DNA of 64,000 nucleotides from Atkinsonella hypoxylon (taxonomy: Eukaryota > Ascomycota > Sordariomycetes > Hypocreales > Clavicipitaceae): the NCBI GenBank assembly GCA_000729835.1, contig JFHB01000165.1:1-64000 (forward strand). Reading direction: 5' to 3'. The translations under genes and the position numbers were made by a program. Shown in pieces: positions 1 to 11,471 of this stretch (position 1 is the first letter of the stretch; the number at the start of each line of letters is the position of its first letter). The notes beneath the pieces were generated by a model. The model was not told the DNA's origin. It did not search any database and saw only the letters and a program-made list of their open reading frames with translations.

Positions 1-651
1 TTTTTTTTTTTTTTGGTTGTCTGGAGCGGGCTTTGATTCATGCCCTGCCATGCTGGAGAACAGCACAAATGCCCTCGTTCCGGTCCGAATTAATGCTGAC
101 CAGGACCAAGTGAGGTCATGTTTCATGCCCCCCAAAGCCCCGAGGCAAGCCCCGAGGCAAGCCCCGAAGCCAGCTTGAGTCTTTGTCTTTTAGTACTGTA
201 GAAAGACTTGCCATCCCTTCTATGCCAATAAATCCCCACGTACACGCACACGCACACGCCACCACCCTGGCCTGGTCCAGGTCACCCTCCAACCCCTCCA
301 ATCCTCGTCCATTCGTCCACTCGTCCGTCTTCGCTGCGCCGAGACGGCGTGCCATGTCAATGACCCGCTCCTGCTGTGTGTGCTATGTGCTTCACCTCGA
401 CCAACTCGGCATCTCCTTCAATCAACAGCACTCCACGCCAACCTGCTTTTCCATCGCCCTTCTTTCTTCCCCTTACCCTTCATCGCTTCCATCTGCCAGA
501 TACATAGCGCCCTCTCCTCCACGTCTTCCCTTTTCTGCTCGTTTGACGCCTTTCTCGACACAGTTACGGACCATGGCCTCGACGCATTGATCGTCTCAAC
601 TTCCAACTTAGCATCACCCGGGGTCATCAGTCACCACCGACTCCCGTCGCC
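1..651. other. Upstream region of the AGC kinase gene
   Basis: No supported gene. The window opens with a run of 14 T. The stretch from about 360 to 650 is C/T-rich, as is common in 5' leaders of filamentous fungi, and leads into the kinase start codon at 652. Small open frames here overlap each other on both strands and match nothing I know. Confidence 0.5.
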
Positions 652-2792
652 ATGCCGCCGTCCAAGTCCAACGGCTCGTCGGGTAGCCAGGTTAGCCATC
701 GTCTGCGAAATTTCTTTCGAATGAACAGTGCTGCGAGTGGCGCCACCGAGAAGGACAAGAGCGCTTCTTCCAACCATGCGGCTGGCTCCGACCTATCTGG
801 CCCGAAACCTTCCCGTCACACCAAATTCTTCAGTAACACTGTCGGACGACTTCGCGCCCATACAGTTGCCAGCGAGGGCAATCAACTCGAAGAAACAATT
901 AGCCCGACCGCCCACGCCAACCCCTACTTCGCCCATCAAGGCCAGCCAGGCCTTCGGCATCACAATGAGGGCTCGGTCCCGCCTAGTCCTCCTGACACTC
1001 CCGAGTTGAAGGTATGCGGCCCCGATGGTGTGCCTGCTGACCAGTCTCCCGGTGAGACCAAGGAGGAACTGGCACGTCGTCTGCGAAGGGTTGCTAGTGC
1101 CCCCAATGCGCAGGGTTTGTTTACCAGTGATGTTCCTGCTATGCCTAATGCCGAGCGTCCTGCTACTGCTGAGCTTGGCAAGGATATCCTCATCGTCGAG
1201 AGCAATGCTGCTGGCTCTATTCTCCTCACGGATTTCAATTCGGACATATCCAAAAATGGCAACCCTACCGCTGCTGCGAGCGAGGATGTTCTCTCTGCCC
1301 TACCGGCTCCTAGCACTGCTTTGGCATTTAGAAGGACATACAGCTCGAATTCCATCAAAGTTCGCAATGTTGAGGTCAGCCCCTCCAGTTTTGACAAGAT
1401 TAAGCTTATCGGAAAAGGCGACGTGGGCAAGGTATACTTGGTGAGGGAAAAGAAAAGCAGCAGACTTTACGCCATGAAGGGTGCGTATATTTTTTTTTTC
1501 CTTTTTTTTTCCCGGAGCGAGAGTGACTTCTAGCAAAATTGACTAATTTTTTTCACCTTTACAGTACTAAGCAAGAAGGAGATGATAAAGCGAAACAAGA
1601 TCAAACGAGCTTTGGCAGAGCAGGAGATTCTGGCGACCAGTAACCACCCGTTCATTGTGACGTTATATCATTCATTCCAGTCCGAGGACTATCTTTACTT
1701 GTGCATGGAATATTGCAGCGGTGGGGAATTTTTTCGCGCTCTCCAAACCCGCCCTGGAAAATGTATTCCCGAAGACGATGCTCGATTCTATGCTGCCGAA
1801 GTCACCGCGGCTCTGGAATATCTCCATTTGATGGGCTTCATTTATCGGGATTTGAAACCAGAGAGTATGTCTCCGGTGATCTTCATTCTCAGTTGTACTA
1901 TTACAAGGATGCAATCGCTAACTATAAACTACAGATATTCTGCTTCATCAGTCAGGCCACATTATGCTTTCGGACTTTGACTTGTCCAAGCAGTCTGACC
2001 CTGGCGGCAAGCCCACAATGATTGTAGGCAAGAACGGTGCTAGGACGGATGCCTTGCCGACAATTGATACGAAGTCATGCATTGCTAATTTCAGGACGAA
2101 CTCATTTGTCGGCACCGAGGAGTACATCGCTCCGGAGGTTATCAAGGGTAGTGGGCATACCAGCGCTGTCGATTGGTGGACCCTGGGAATTTTGATATAT
2201 GAAATGCTGTACGGTACCACTCCTTTTAAGGGGAAGAACAGGAACGCTACCTTTGCCAATATCTTGAGAGAAGACATTCCGTTCCCTGACCACGCAGGGG
2301 CGCCACAGATTTCAAAGTAAGGGTCAACAGTCATACTATCGCTCACCCTGACCTACCTGTGTGAGAGAACGGCGATCAAATGCTAACACGAATGCTTTTT
2401 GCAGCCTTTGTAAATCGTTGATCCGAAAACTCTTAATCAAAGACGAGAATCGTCGGCTGGGAGCTCGAGCTGGTGCCTCCGATATTAAGGCGCATCCTTT
2501 TTTCCGAGCGACCCAATGGGCTCTCATCCGCCACATGAAGCCTCCAATTGTCCCACACCCCACCAAGGGCATCGACACTGTAAATTTCCGAAACGTCAAG
2601 GAGAGCGAAAGCGTGGATATAAGCGGATCACGATTCAAGGGCGTTCCACTTGACAGTGGCTTGGCGACCCCAGGCGCCGAAGTCAGCGACCCGTTCAGCG
2701 AGTTTAACAGCGTCACTTTACATCACGACGGTGATGACCACCATCATATCGTTCATCCACCAATTGCGAAGCAGGTCAGCGCTTCATCATAA
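652..2792 (+). CDS. nrc-2: AGC-family serine/threonine protein kinase (Nrc-2 / Fpk1-Kin82 type)
   Basis: Exons 652-1480, 1565-1864, 1935-2316 and 2405-2792 join in frame to give about 632 residues. The first ~245 residues are Ser/Ala/Pro-rich and probably disordered. The kinase domain follows: a glycine loop of GxGxxGxV form (GKGDVGKV, about 254-261), the ATP-binding Lys in YAMK (about 276), YRDLKPEN (catalytic Asp about 371), and DFD instead of DFG (about 390). DFD is typical of the Fpk1/Nrc-2/phototropin branch. The activation loop reads GTEEYIAPE. A C-terminal FSEF resembles the AGC hydrophobic motif. Known members phosphorylate lipid flippases and regulate polarity and conidiation; that role is inferred by family. 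Introns are short with good donors, and the codons split by splicing restore conserved residues (V at 1480/1565, N at 1864/1935). Confidence 0.93.
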
Positions 2793-4128
2793 TGGCAGCG
2801 CTGCCGTTCCGCGTTGGACTGGCTTTGAGCCATATGTAGAGGTCAAGCATCGCCAGCTGCTTTCCTAGAGCAGTTCTTCCTCAAACCCAGATGACTTGTG
2901 ACTTCTCCATTTGCCGGAAATTTGCGCCCAGGCGTCCATTTTAGGCCTGTTTTACCTGACGAAATCTGCATCAGCAATGTGACCGGGCCGAGGCTGCGTT
3001 CGTCCCTGTCGTCGATCACTCAGCTTGCATTACACATTTAAGAAAAGAAATGAGGTGGATTGGTTGTCTGGCATCTTGAAACGCCTTGCACCCGTCGTTC
3101 GGCATTGACTAAGTGGTGACTAACGATTCCTGCGTGGTCTGTTTCGCTCATTAGCTGTAAGGTTTTATCTCTATGACTTTATTTTTTTTTTTTTCCTCTA
3201 AACAGAAAAGCGGCGTCTATAGCTATTGATTTTCCTGTCAGGCGTTGTGGGAAAGTATGGATGAAAGACATGTACACTGCCATTAGGGCCATGAAGGTTG
3301 ACGTTCAACTGAACAGATAGAGCAAGGATCATTATTTACGACTTAAGCGCGTGCTTGGATCATTCGCTGACTTCGACTTGAGATGGCCGACCCTATGTGT
3401 GTTTTGTGGATCTGGGAGTGGTTGGATGTGCGTAGTGTAAGTGGTCATCTACATCAGGGTCATACGCACGCACATGAAATCAAGCGACAGACATCTGACC
3501 TTGCCGGACCACTATCACTGTAGCTTGCAGCCACCATCATGTGTCGAAATTTTATAAATTCTCAACTAGAAAAGTGGCATCTCGGAATGCGTGATGCGCG
3601 AGGCAAGATGCGCTTTACCCCCAAGGTGCTGCGTCCGACAGGGGCGCGGTGTCTGCTTTGCACAAGATATCAAGACCGAACGCACAAACCTCAACCATCT
3701 ACCCTTGGTCCCTGCAAATCTACTCTCCTCTTTTACAGAATCGAGTCCTTTGCATCACTGTTCAATCCATTCTCTCCATGTCCATGAACTGCGCTAGCCA
3801 AGCAGGCTCGGCGAAAGAGCAACGCCTCCGACACTATTTCCCCTTCCCAAAGCGTATCCCGCCAACACGTCTCCCCAACTCGCAATCGCGACAAGCATGC
3901 TGGGGCATCTATATCAATCGTCTCCTTCTCCCGGGTACGTTCTGGCCTGAAGGTGGATTGACTTTGGAATTTTTTTTTTTTGGAGATTGCATGTTCTGCG
4001 TTATGGTGGATAGGGATAGCGATTTTTAATTGATTTGCTTTTTTTTTTTTTCCCTCCAAACATGCGATCGATATCTTGCTAGTACCGCCCATCTGACTTT
4101 GTTCTACAATTTTGTACAAGGGCGCAGT
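2793..4128. other. Convergent intergenic region, kinase / seryl-tRNA synthetase
   Basis: The 3' ends of two convergent genes flank this 1.3-kb stretch. It has T-runs near 3180, 3969 and 4039. Open frames at 3539-4029 overlap in three frames without recognisable motifs, and I do not regard them as genes. Confidence 0.5.
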
Positions 4129-5682
4129 TCATTCTCGCGATGAAGCTTGCTCCTGACCATTCTTCGTCGGAAAGGTCACCTCTCCTGCGTGTCTCTGCCT
4201 GCCTACCCGGCCGATCCTCTGCTTGCCGTCCATCCACGGCTGCAAGGCCTTGGGGATAGCCACCGTGCCCGTCTCTTCGTCCCATCCGGTCTCCAGGAGC
4301 GCGGCAATGACACGGGGTACCGCGAGGGCAGTGCCGTTGATGGTCCAGGGGAACGTCACCGCGCCGTCGACCCGCGTGCGCGTGGCCAGCCGTCTGGTCT
4401 GGTAGTCGGTGCACATGCTGGCCGAGCTGAGTTCGCCCCAGCCCTCGTTTTTATCCCGCCTGCTGGGGAACCAGGCCTCGATATCGACCTTGCGGGTGGC
4501 CGAGGCTCCGAGGTCCCAGGCTGGCATCTCCAGCACACGGCAGTGGAGACCGAGCGACTGCACTATCTCGGTCTGGATATCCAGCATCTCCTCGTATAGA
4601 TCCTCCGACTCAGCCTGGTCGGGCTTGGTCCAGGCAAACATTTCCACCTTTGTGAATTCGTGGACGCGGTAGAGACCCTTTGTGTCGGCGCCGCGAGCGC
4701 CTGCTTCTGCGCGATAGCATCTTGACACGGCGACGCGCTTCATGGGCAGATCCTCTGCGTCGATGGCCGTGTTGGCCTTCATGCCGGCGAGGGATATCTC
4801 TGAAGTTCCGGTGAGGCACATTTCTGGAACGCCCCTCTCCGCATCGGCTTGTGACTGCGCAATCGTGTAGACTTGCTGCTCGCCGTTCTGATCACGCGGC
4901 TGGAACCCACACGCTGCGCCGATATGACTGTATACCATTGTCGGCGGGGACACCTGTGTCCAGCCATGTTTACTCGCCACGGCGAGGGCGTACTGAATGA
5001 GAGCCTGCTCAAGCTGCGCCGCCTCGCCTAGGAGATAATACCATCCCCAGCCAGATGCTGTTGCCGCGCCCGAAAAGTCAAACAGTCCCAACTCCGAGCC
5101 AATGTGTACGTGCGACCGCCAAGCCGGCGAATCGTGTGCCTTGTCGAACTGGGGCGCCTCATTGATGTAGCTCAGCAGCAAGGGCTCCCCTTCCAGAGGC
5201 GTGTAACCACTCGTCAGATTGGGAATCTCGAGCGCCAGTGCCTCCATCTTGGCCACGGCTTCAGCTTCGCCCCTCTCAATGCTGGATAATTCGCCCTTGA
5301 GCCGCCTCGCCTCCTCTTGCACCTCAGCTCTGCTCATCTCGCGTACGTCCTTCAGATCATCGTCGCCGCTGCTTGTAGCGGGGTTAGCCAGGACTTTCCG
5401 CAGCAGGTTCGACCGTTCTCGTAGAGACCGTCCTTGGGCCTGCAGGTCTTTCCATTTGGAATGTAATTCTATGATTGCGGCGGGATTCTGCGCTTTTGAG
5501 ATGTACTTGCGCTCACGACAGGTTTGCTCATAGCGATCTGGATTTTGGCGGATTGCCTTGATGTCGATGATCGGTTTCGGTGCAACCGAGGGACGTCTGC
5601 TGTCTGCAAAGGTGCGCGCTGAGATGGCTTGCGGCCGCAGACGGTGTGTCCTATAGCGTAGATATGCTAATGACCAATTCAT
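4129..5682 (-). CDS. Seryl-tRNA synthetase, probably mitochondrial
   Basis: A single exon encodes 517 residues. It charges tRNA-Ser with serine. The N-terminus (about 1-35) is rich in Arg, Ser and Ala and almost free of acidic residues, as expected of a mitochondrial presequence. The tRNA-binding coiled-coil arm lies at about 70-150. The class II core follows: TGTSE at 291-295, motif 2 RCYRAEAG from Arg321, and motif 3 with NGTALAVPR at 449-457. The length fits the organellar enzyme (yeast Dia4 type) better than the cytosolic one, which usually has a different C-terminus. It starts at the ATG at 5682, with about 370 bp to the next gene upstream. The assignment to mitochondria is inferred from the presequence. 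Confidence 0.92.
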   Translation of the reverse strand: MNWSLAYLRYRTHRLRPQAISARTFADSRRPSVAPKPIIDIKAIRQNPDRYEQTCRERKYISKAQNPAAIIELHSKWKDLQAQGRSLRERSNLLRKVLANPATSSGDDDLKDVREMSRAEVQEEARRLKGELSSIERGEAEAVAKMEALALEIPNLTSGYTPLEGEPLLLSYINEAPQFDKAHDSPAWRSHVHIGSELGLFDFSGAATASGWGWYYLLGEAAQLEQALIQYALAVASKHGWTQVSPPTMVYSHIGAACGFQPRDQNGEQQVYTIAQSQADAERGVPEMCLTGTSEISLAGMKANTAIDAEDLPMKRVAVSRCYRAEAGARGADTKGLYRVHEFTKVEMFAWTKPDQAESEDLYEEMLDIQTEIVQSLGLHCRVLEMPAWDLGASATRKVDIEAWFPSRRDKNEGWGELSSASMCTDYQTRRLATRTRVDGAVTFPWTINGTALAVPRVIAALLETGWDEETGTVAIPKALQPWMDGKQRIGRVGRQRHAGEVTFPTKNGQEQASSRE

Positions 5683-6051
5683 TGGGGTCGATTATGCATT
5701 TGGAGCCAGAGGCTTCACTATTGCTCATCTCGAACTTTCGATGGGTCGGTCGGTCTTGTCAAGTGAAGCTTGAGGCTTGAGGCTCGAAGCTTAAGAAGAA
5801 CACATCGGCCTAATGCAATTAGCCGATTTGACTGGCCAGCAACCACAAACTCACGAGCTAGAGCTCACGACCTAAACTTCCTCAAGACTCGGAAGTCGCA
5901 GAGAACATACAACAAACAGTATCAAATAATCTAGGAGTAAGTAAATGATACGGCTTTGGAAGGGACCATGTTTACATGTGATGAGACGTTAGCCCTGCAT
6001 TGAAAATCAACGTGGTATCTACTTGAATGCCATCAGTATGCTCCGTGACCG
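5683..6051. promoter_or_regulatory. Upstream region of seryl-tRNA synthetase / 3' flank of ARP gene
   Basis: No gene seen. A small imperfect inverted segment around the AAGCTT motifs at about 5766-5791 (GAAGCTTGAGG ... CTCGAAGCTT) is the only visible structure. Confidence 0.4.
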
Positions 6052-7788
6052 CTACAAATTACCCCAAACGCCCAAAGTCCAAACCGCATGATGTCCTCCA
6101 CTACCGCGCATGAAACCAGTCGTGCCCATGCTTTGTCGTTGCTGAGCTTTGACATCGACTTCACTTGGCCGCGAGGCTCCGCTCGCGCCGTGCTGCAACC
6201 ACGCTTCCCGTTCTACCGTAGCCATAGCTGGTATCTTCAGCTGACAGAGTAAGCTTGCACCGGCCCACGCGCCTAGCGAGTGAAGGGCACGGAGCTGCCC
6301 TTGAAATTGTCGCGGGACTGGCCTGTTTCGTGCAATCTTGGCCTCCACTACATCCTCCTGGGAATCTGTTGTGCCAGTCTCGGACCGCAGCCCATCGGAT
6401 TCATCAGCACCAGACTCAGATGTCGCGACGGAGGAAATGCTGGATCTTTGAGCACTGAGATCGCTTTTCCGTCGAAGCCTGTGAATGTTTCTCAACTGCT
6501 CCACCCCTTTACCAAAGACGGGCTCCCAACCCCGTTGCGCAATCATGCTGCTTAGCTCGTCCATAATTCTTTCCTTAAGGCCTAGAATATTCGAACAACC
6601 GCCTGTGAACACAATGCGAGACATACAGATTGCTCGCACGTCTACTGGTAACTGCAGCAAGTGCTGATACACGAGTAAATGCAGGGGTAGTTCGTGATCG
6701 TCAAATGTAGATCGCGCAGCTGAGGGATCGAAAAATGCGTCGTCGCAGACGTCAGCCAGCTTGTTGAATGGGATATGAATTGTTGTGGGTGGGTTGGTAG
6801 ATCGAAGAGGCACCTCGGCGATGCCACTTTGTCGGCTGGATTCCGCTTCGTTCTCATCCTGCTCCTCAACAGTATCCAATTGGGTTGACTGTCTCTGGGA
6901 TAACTTGAAGGCCGAGGGTCGACACCACATAAGCCGACATAGAATGTCCTCGCACTCCTCAAACGACATGGCTTTGTGGCCAGACTCGTCGTCATCCTCT
7001 GCCATTGGTATCAGGCCATGGATGAGCTTGTACAGCTCTTCATTTAAGCTCTTGCCGGCTCGGACTGTTCTTGAGCTCTTGACTTCTCTGTATTCATACA
7101 CACTGGTCACGATGGTTTCGTTCCACCCCGTGTCTATTACTAATGCAGAACGGATGCCAGAACCGATGGCTACCATTGTTGGTGCCGACATGAGAGAAAC
7201 GATAGGTGTTTGAAAATTGATAAATAGAGTGTCGAGTACTGACGACAGTAAAGGTATTGGCAATGCTGAGTCTAGCACAAGTCCAATTCGTCTAGGTCGC
7301 GAGTCGATGAGCAAGAACCTGAGCCATCGTCAATAAAGGCTGAATCTTGCTGTGAGCAGGTTATGAGATAGTTACCTCGTGAAAGCATCTCGCAGCAGCC
7401 GGTCCAGTTTATCCCGAAACAGCCCCAAATCAATGTCTCGTATATCGTACCGCCATAATTCGTAGTCGGGAGCCCATTTCACAGAGTTTCTGGGCCTCGG
7501 GTCCTGCCAAGCTCGAAAATCTCCAACTCGTCGTTGTTGTTCGGGTCCACTTGTAAGGCAGGCCTTTGGTGAGGAATCTCCGGCAAAACCAGCTCGGATA
7601 AAGCGCGATCCCAGCTCCAAGATGATAAAGTCATCATCTGCACGAATTGTGGACGGCGATCCAAACGAAGCTGTAATGGTTCTCGGCGGGGTATGAGGTG
7701 TCGAGGAGCTTGCCGCAGCTTGAGACGTTGACGATCTGATGCTGGCCACGCTTCTATGAGGAAGCGCGGCAGTTGCACCAGAAGACAT
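6052..7788 (-). CDS. Actin-related protein of the dynactin pointed end (Arp10/Arp11, RO-7-like)
   Basis: Two exons, 7788-7376 and 7318-6052, give about 559 residues. A 57-nt intron with a GTAACT donor splits an Arg codon. After a ~45-residue Ser/Thr-rich leader, the actin fold begins with FIILELGSRFIRAGFAGD, the phosphate-1 region of actin-related proteins. A second hallmark is ALVIDTGWNETIVTSVYEY, the phosphate-2 loop, and then IVFTGGCSNILGLKERI, the adenosine-loop GG motif. Long acidic/Ser-rich inserts and weak conservation elsewhere fit the divergent Arp10/Arp11 group (Neurospora ro-7), which caps the dynactin filament and supports dynein transport. It could be another divergent nuclear Arp, but the inserts and length favour Arp10/11. 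It is divergent from GEN1 across 321 bp. Confidence 0.8.
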
Positions 7789-8109
7789 GGCTGCACATGC
7801 GACACCAAGATCTGTCGTGTTGTGCCCGATCTACTAAGTTTCCAGCTCCAATACGTCACTTTATGTTGACCAAGTTAGGTACCGAGGTAGTTAGAGGTAC
7901 TGAGCAATCGATTGCAGTATGCAAGTATCGAGTGCTTGAACCCCTTGATCCACTAAAACAAGGTCGGTGCCTAAAATACCGACGCGCCGACAACGTCAAC
8001 AAAGCTTGCTTGTCGCCGCAGTGACGTGGGGCGCTTGTCATCATCGTGAACTGTGTGTATCTTCCCATACTCGTTGCAGCCCCTATTTGGCCGGCAATGT
8101 GTGTCCACA
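7789..8109. promoter_or_regulatory. Shared divergent promoter, ARP and GEN1
   Basis: The 321 bp between the two start codons must hold both core promoters. I see no clear TATA box. Positions 7977-8030 are rich in CG dinucleotides. Confidence 0.5.
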
Positions 8110-10523
8110 ATGGGCATAAAAAAGTGAGTGCTTCTTGTCGCTTATTTCTGTAACTACCTTGCATATTTAACTGACTTGAAACAGCATTTATCCAGAACTT
8201 GGGCCCTGCAGGCGTGTCGCGTTGTCCAAGCTAGCAAGTGATTGTCTCGAATCAACCAAACGCCCTTATCGGATAGCCATTGACATTGCGATATGGCAGT
8301 TTCAAAATCAAGCGGCGAAAGGTGCAATACTTGGCTGACGAACCTCTCCTTCAATTATGAGGCTGACTATCAACAGGTGGAACAAATCCTGCAATCCGTA
8401 CCCTCTTCTATCGGCTTGTCCGACTTCTCGCCACTCCTATACAACCGATTTTCGTCTTCGATGGCCCCTTCAAACCGGCCATCAAACGCAACAAGAGGTC
8501 AGGGCGCGGCGATGGATTTGCCATTGCCATGGCAAAGCGTCTCATACGGCTATTCGGCTTCGCCGTCCATGACGCTCCCGGCGAGGCAGAAGCAGAGTGC
8601 GCATTGCTCCAACGTCATGGAATTGTTGATGCGGTTTTGAGCGAAGATGTCGACACGATTATGTTCGGATGCACAAAAACGCTGCGAAACTGGTCGGCGG
8701 AAGGCAAGAACGGCGCACCAACTCACGTTTCTTTGTACGATGTACACGATATGAAGCTGGCAGATCGGGGTCTTGACCGAGAAGGGATGGTTCTGGTAGC
8801 GTTGATGAGTGGCGGCGATTATTTACCTGATGGTATACCTGGTTGCGGCGTCAAGGTGGCATGTGAGGCGGCCAAAGCAGGCTTTGGCAAATCAATATGT
8901 CGCTTGAAAGCTTCCGACACGACGGAGATTGAAAAGTGGCGGAAATCTCTGCAACACGAATTGCGAACCAACGAGCAGAGACTGTTCCGGACTAAGCACC
9001 CCAAATTGGCCATACCGGATAACTTTCCGAATCTAGAAGTTCTGGGGTACTACACTCATCCTGTAGTGTCGCCTGAATCCAGCTTACCGGGGATACGGCA
9101 GAAGCTAGAGCAGAGAATCGACATTCAACTAGCGGCACTGCGTGAGTTTACTCGGGAGACATTCGACTGGGATTACAGAATAGGCGCCATCAAGTTTGTT
9201 CGTGTACTCGGCCAGGCGCTACTCGTGCATAATATTACAGAGGAAAGCTCCGCCAGCGCTCAGCATATTAAGCGTATCTCTGGGCGAAGAACACATTTCA
9301 GCACCGACGGTACCCCTGAATTGCGAATAATGTACGTACCCGAGGAAGTTGTCCCAGTAGACATGACGAACGAAGTAGACGAGGTCATCAAGCATGGTCG
9401 CACTGGACTTGCACTCAACAGCGACGACGACTTCGATACTCCAGAGGCCGTGGAAGACACACTCAAAGTTTTTGATATAACGAAGCCGGACCTGGCTTGG
9501 GTTCTAGAAGGCCTGGTGAAGACGTCCGCACCCGCGGCTTTTGAGGAATGGCAAGATAAGGAGCGCAGTAAGGCCGTGCGAAAATCCCCCACGAAGAAGA
9601 AGCCGGGCGTTGTGAAGTCTACGAAAGCTTCGGACATGCCTCGTGGGTCTCTCGATAAATATGTCAAAACCACGAAACCATCGGCCAGCCAGATCTTATC
9701 CAAGCTACCTCCCGATACAAGCTCGAGTTCCCTACCCAACAGCCCTCCTCGCCCTGTGGCCCGCCCTAGTCCAAGTAAGCAAACCTCGTCCTCGCCCGCA
9801 AGCAAAAGCTCGGTCAAAAGCTCGGCTGTTCATGTTATCGACAGCTCACCATCTACACCTAGACTGTTCAAATTCCCAAAACAGCCAGAAACGATCTATA
9901 TTTCATCTAGCCCTCCAGCGGCAGCATCCGTCCCGTCACCAACTCCATCTCCCACGTCTCCCTCGCCCCTACGGCCATGTTCCGGTGCAGCTCCAGGCCT
10001 TCCACAGTCGGATGAAGTACCGAAAGCAATGCGGCTTGGTTCTCAGAACAATTGTCCTCGGGCACTAGAGGCGTCGCCGAGTAAGCAGCCACGGAAGACA
10101 TGTACTACTCTTGGAAGTCAAGCGCCGCCGAGTTTGAAGCTGAAACAAGCCTCCATGGAATTATTTGTCACCAAGTCGACGTTCTCCCTCACAAGTAGCT
10201 CTGAAACGGCCAAGCTACCAGTATCGGAACACGAAGAAGATGATGATTCTGGCCTGGAACCGCTTTCATCACTCACGCAGCCCGCGTCAAGGGTCAAAGA
10301 AGCTTCGGTAGAAAGTAATACTCTGTCGCAAAACCAAGATGCTGAAAATAGCAAAAAAGCTTCATCATGTAAGAAAAAACTGCTCAGAGTGCGAACTTCT
10401 GCCGCAGGGTTCTACGAAGAGGTCGAGTTGGATGCCGAAGAGCTTGATGCCCGGTTAGGAGCATTGGGCAGCAAGGCAACTGTTGTTCGTTGGAGCGATG
10501 TTTCAATCATTGATCTCACTTGA
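8110..10523 (+). CDS. Holliday-junction resolvase of the XPG/Rad2 family (GEN1/Yen1)
   Basis: Exons are 8110-8123 (a 14-nt first exon), 8185-8321 and 8377-10523, 765 residues in all. The tiny first exon is needed to give the invariant start MGIKNIYPELG. The XPG-N part holds Asp38 (RIAIDIAIWQ) and Asp79 (FVFDGPFKP). XPG-I holds Glu120 and Glu122 (GEAEAEC) and Asp141/Asp143 (EDVDTIMFG). Asp198 sits in SGGDYLPDG, just before the helix-two-turn-helix (GIPGCGVKVA). All expected metal ligands are present. The region at about 390-420 may be the chromodomain-like fold of GEN1. The C-terminal ~350 residues are Ser/Pro/Lys-rich, with many SP/TP sites suited to cell-cycle control as in Yen1. It resolves four-way junctions after recombination. 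Confidence 0.93.
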
Positions 10524-11471
10524 TTTTGGAAATATTGTATTATCAAAAGACTTGTGTACGAAGGCAGGGCATGTATTAACTCAGGATAGATGTATGATTC
10601 CAGGGCGTTTGTGCAAAGAGTATGTCTGGCAAATTAAACAGAGGTAGCAATATACGGCATTGGTGCTTGATTTTTACCATGAATTTTTGTAAGATGCGCA
10701 ATAGAGTCGAGCCCAAGTTTCGACATAGACCATCTATATAATATATAACGAACCGTATCTCCTCGTCTCTTATGGGATGTAATCCTGCAGGAAGAAGAAG
10801 AGGGGAATTGCTCTGTCCTCACCACAAGTGAGAGTAGAACTCAGCACCAGTTGAAGCCCGTTTGGAATGGGAGTGTCACTGAGCACCTTGCTTGCTGTCT
10901 TTCAAGACCGATTCTGCAACCCCTGCCGGCTTGGCATGGAAGCACGTTTACTGGTCGGGAGTCTGATATTAAGGACGTGGGCGTCAAGCTAGCCTTTGTA
11001 TCTGTGCAACTGGTGTAATTATTCATGTTTCAGTGTATGAATTGCACCTTGATCATGGCGTGCTGCAGTCTTTTCATCGGGCATAAAGAAGCAGTCGTCC
11101 GTGGTCTGACAACGCATCATGGACGGCATATTCTCATCTGATTCTGGCTCTAGTCTTTGTCTCGAGGTGAACGCTCATATCATACAGCCAGTGACACTGC
11201 GGCGCAAAAAGAACCAAGTCGCATGAAGTCTTGGTCTACGGTCAAGACGGTCAAGACGGTCAAGACGGTTCCTATCTCACTCATCGAATAGGCCCCGTCC
11301 AGACTCAGTTTGCACTATATACAGACCCTCCGGACCGAAGCAAAAAGTCCAAGGCTTCTATGACACTCCATTGTGCATTAATCCAAAACGCCATGTATGC
11401 ACGATTTCCGCCAATGCCAAGTTAAAATACTATTTATCCAACAGGACATTTATCGAAGCACCGCGCTCAAA
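10524..11471. other. Convergent intergenic region, GEN1 / MGS1
   Basis: No supported gene in 948 bp. It contains a short tandem repeat at 11238-11269. Small open frames lack recognisable features. Confidence 0.5.
11238..11269. repeat. 9-bp tandem repeat (GGTCAAGAC x3 plus partial)
   Basis: The unit GGTCAAGAC is repeated in tandem three times with a trailing partial unit, in the 3' flank shared by GEN1 and MGS1. Confidence 0.85.

Noticed and set aside
3539..4029. Overlapping small frames between kinase and seryl-tRNA synthetase
   Set aside because: Three frames overlap with no splice signals or motif. Likely 3' UTR and spacer.
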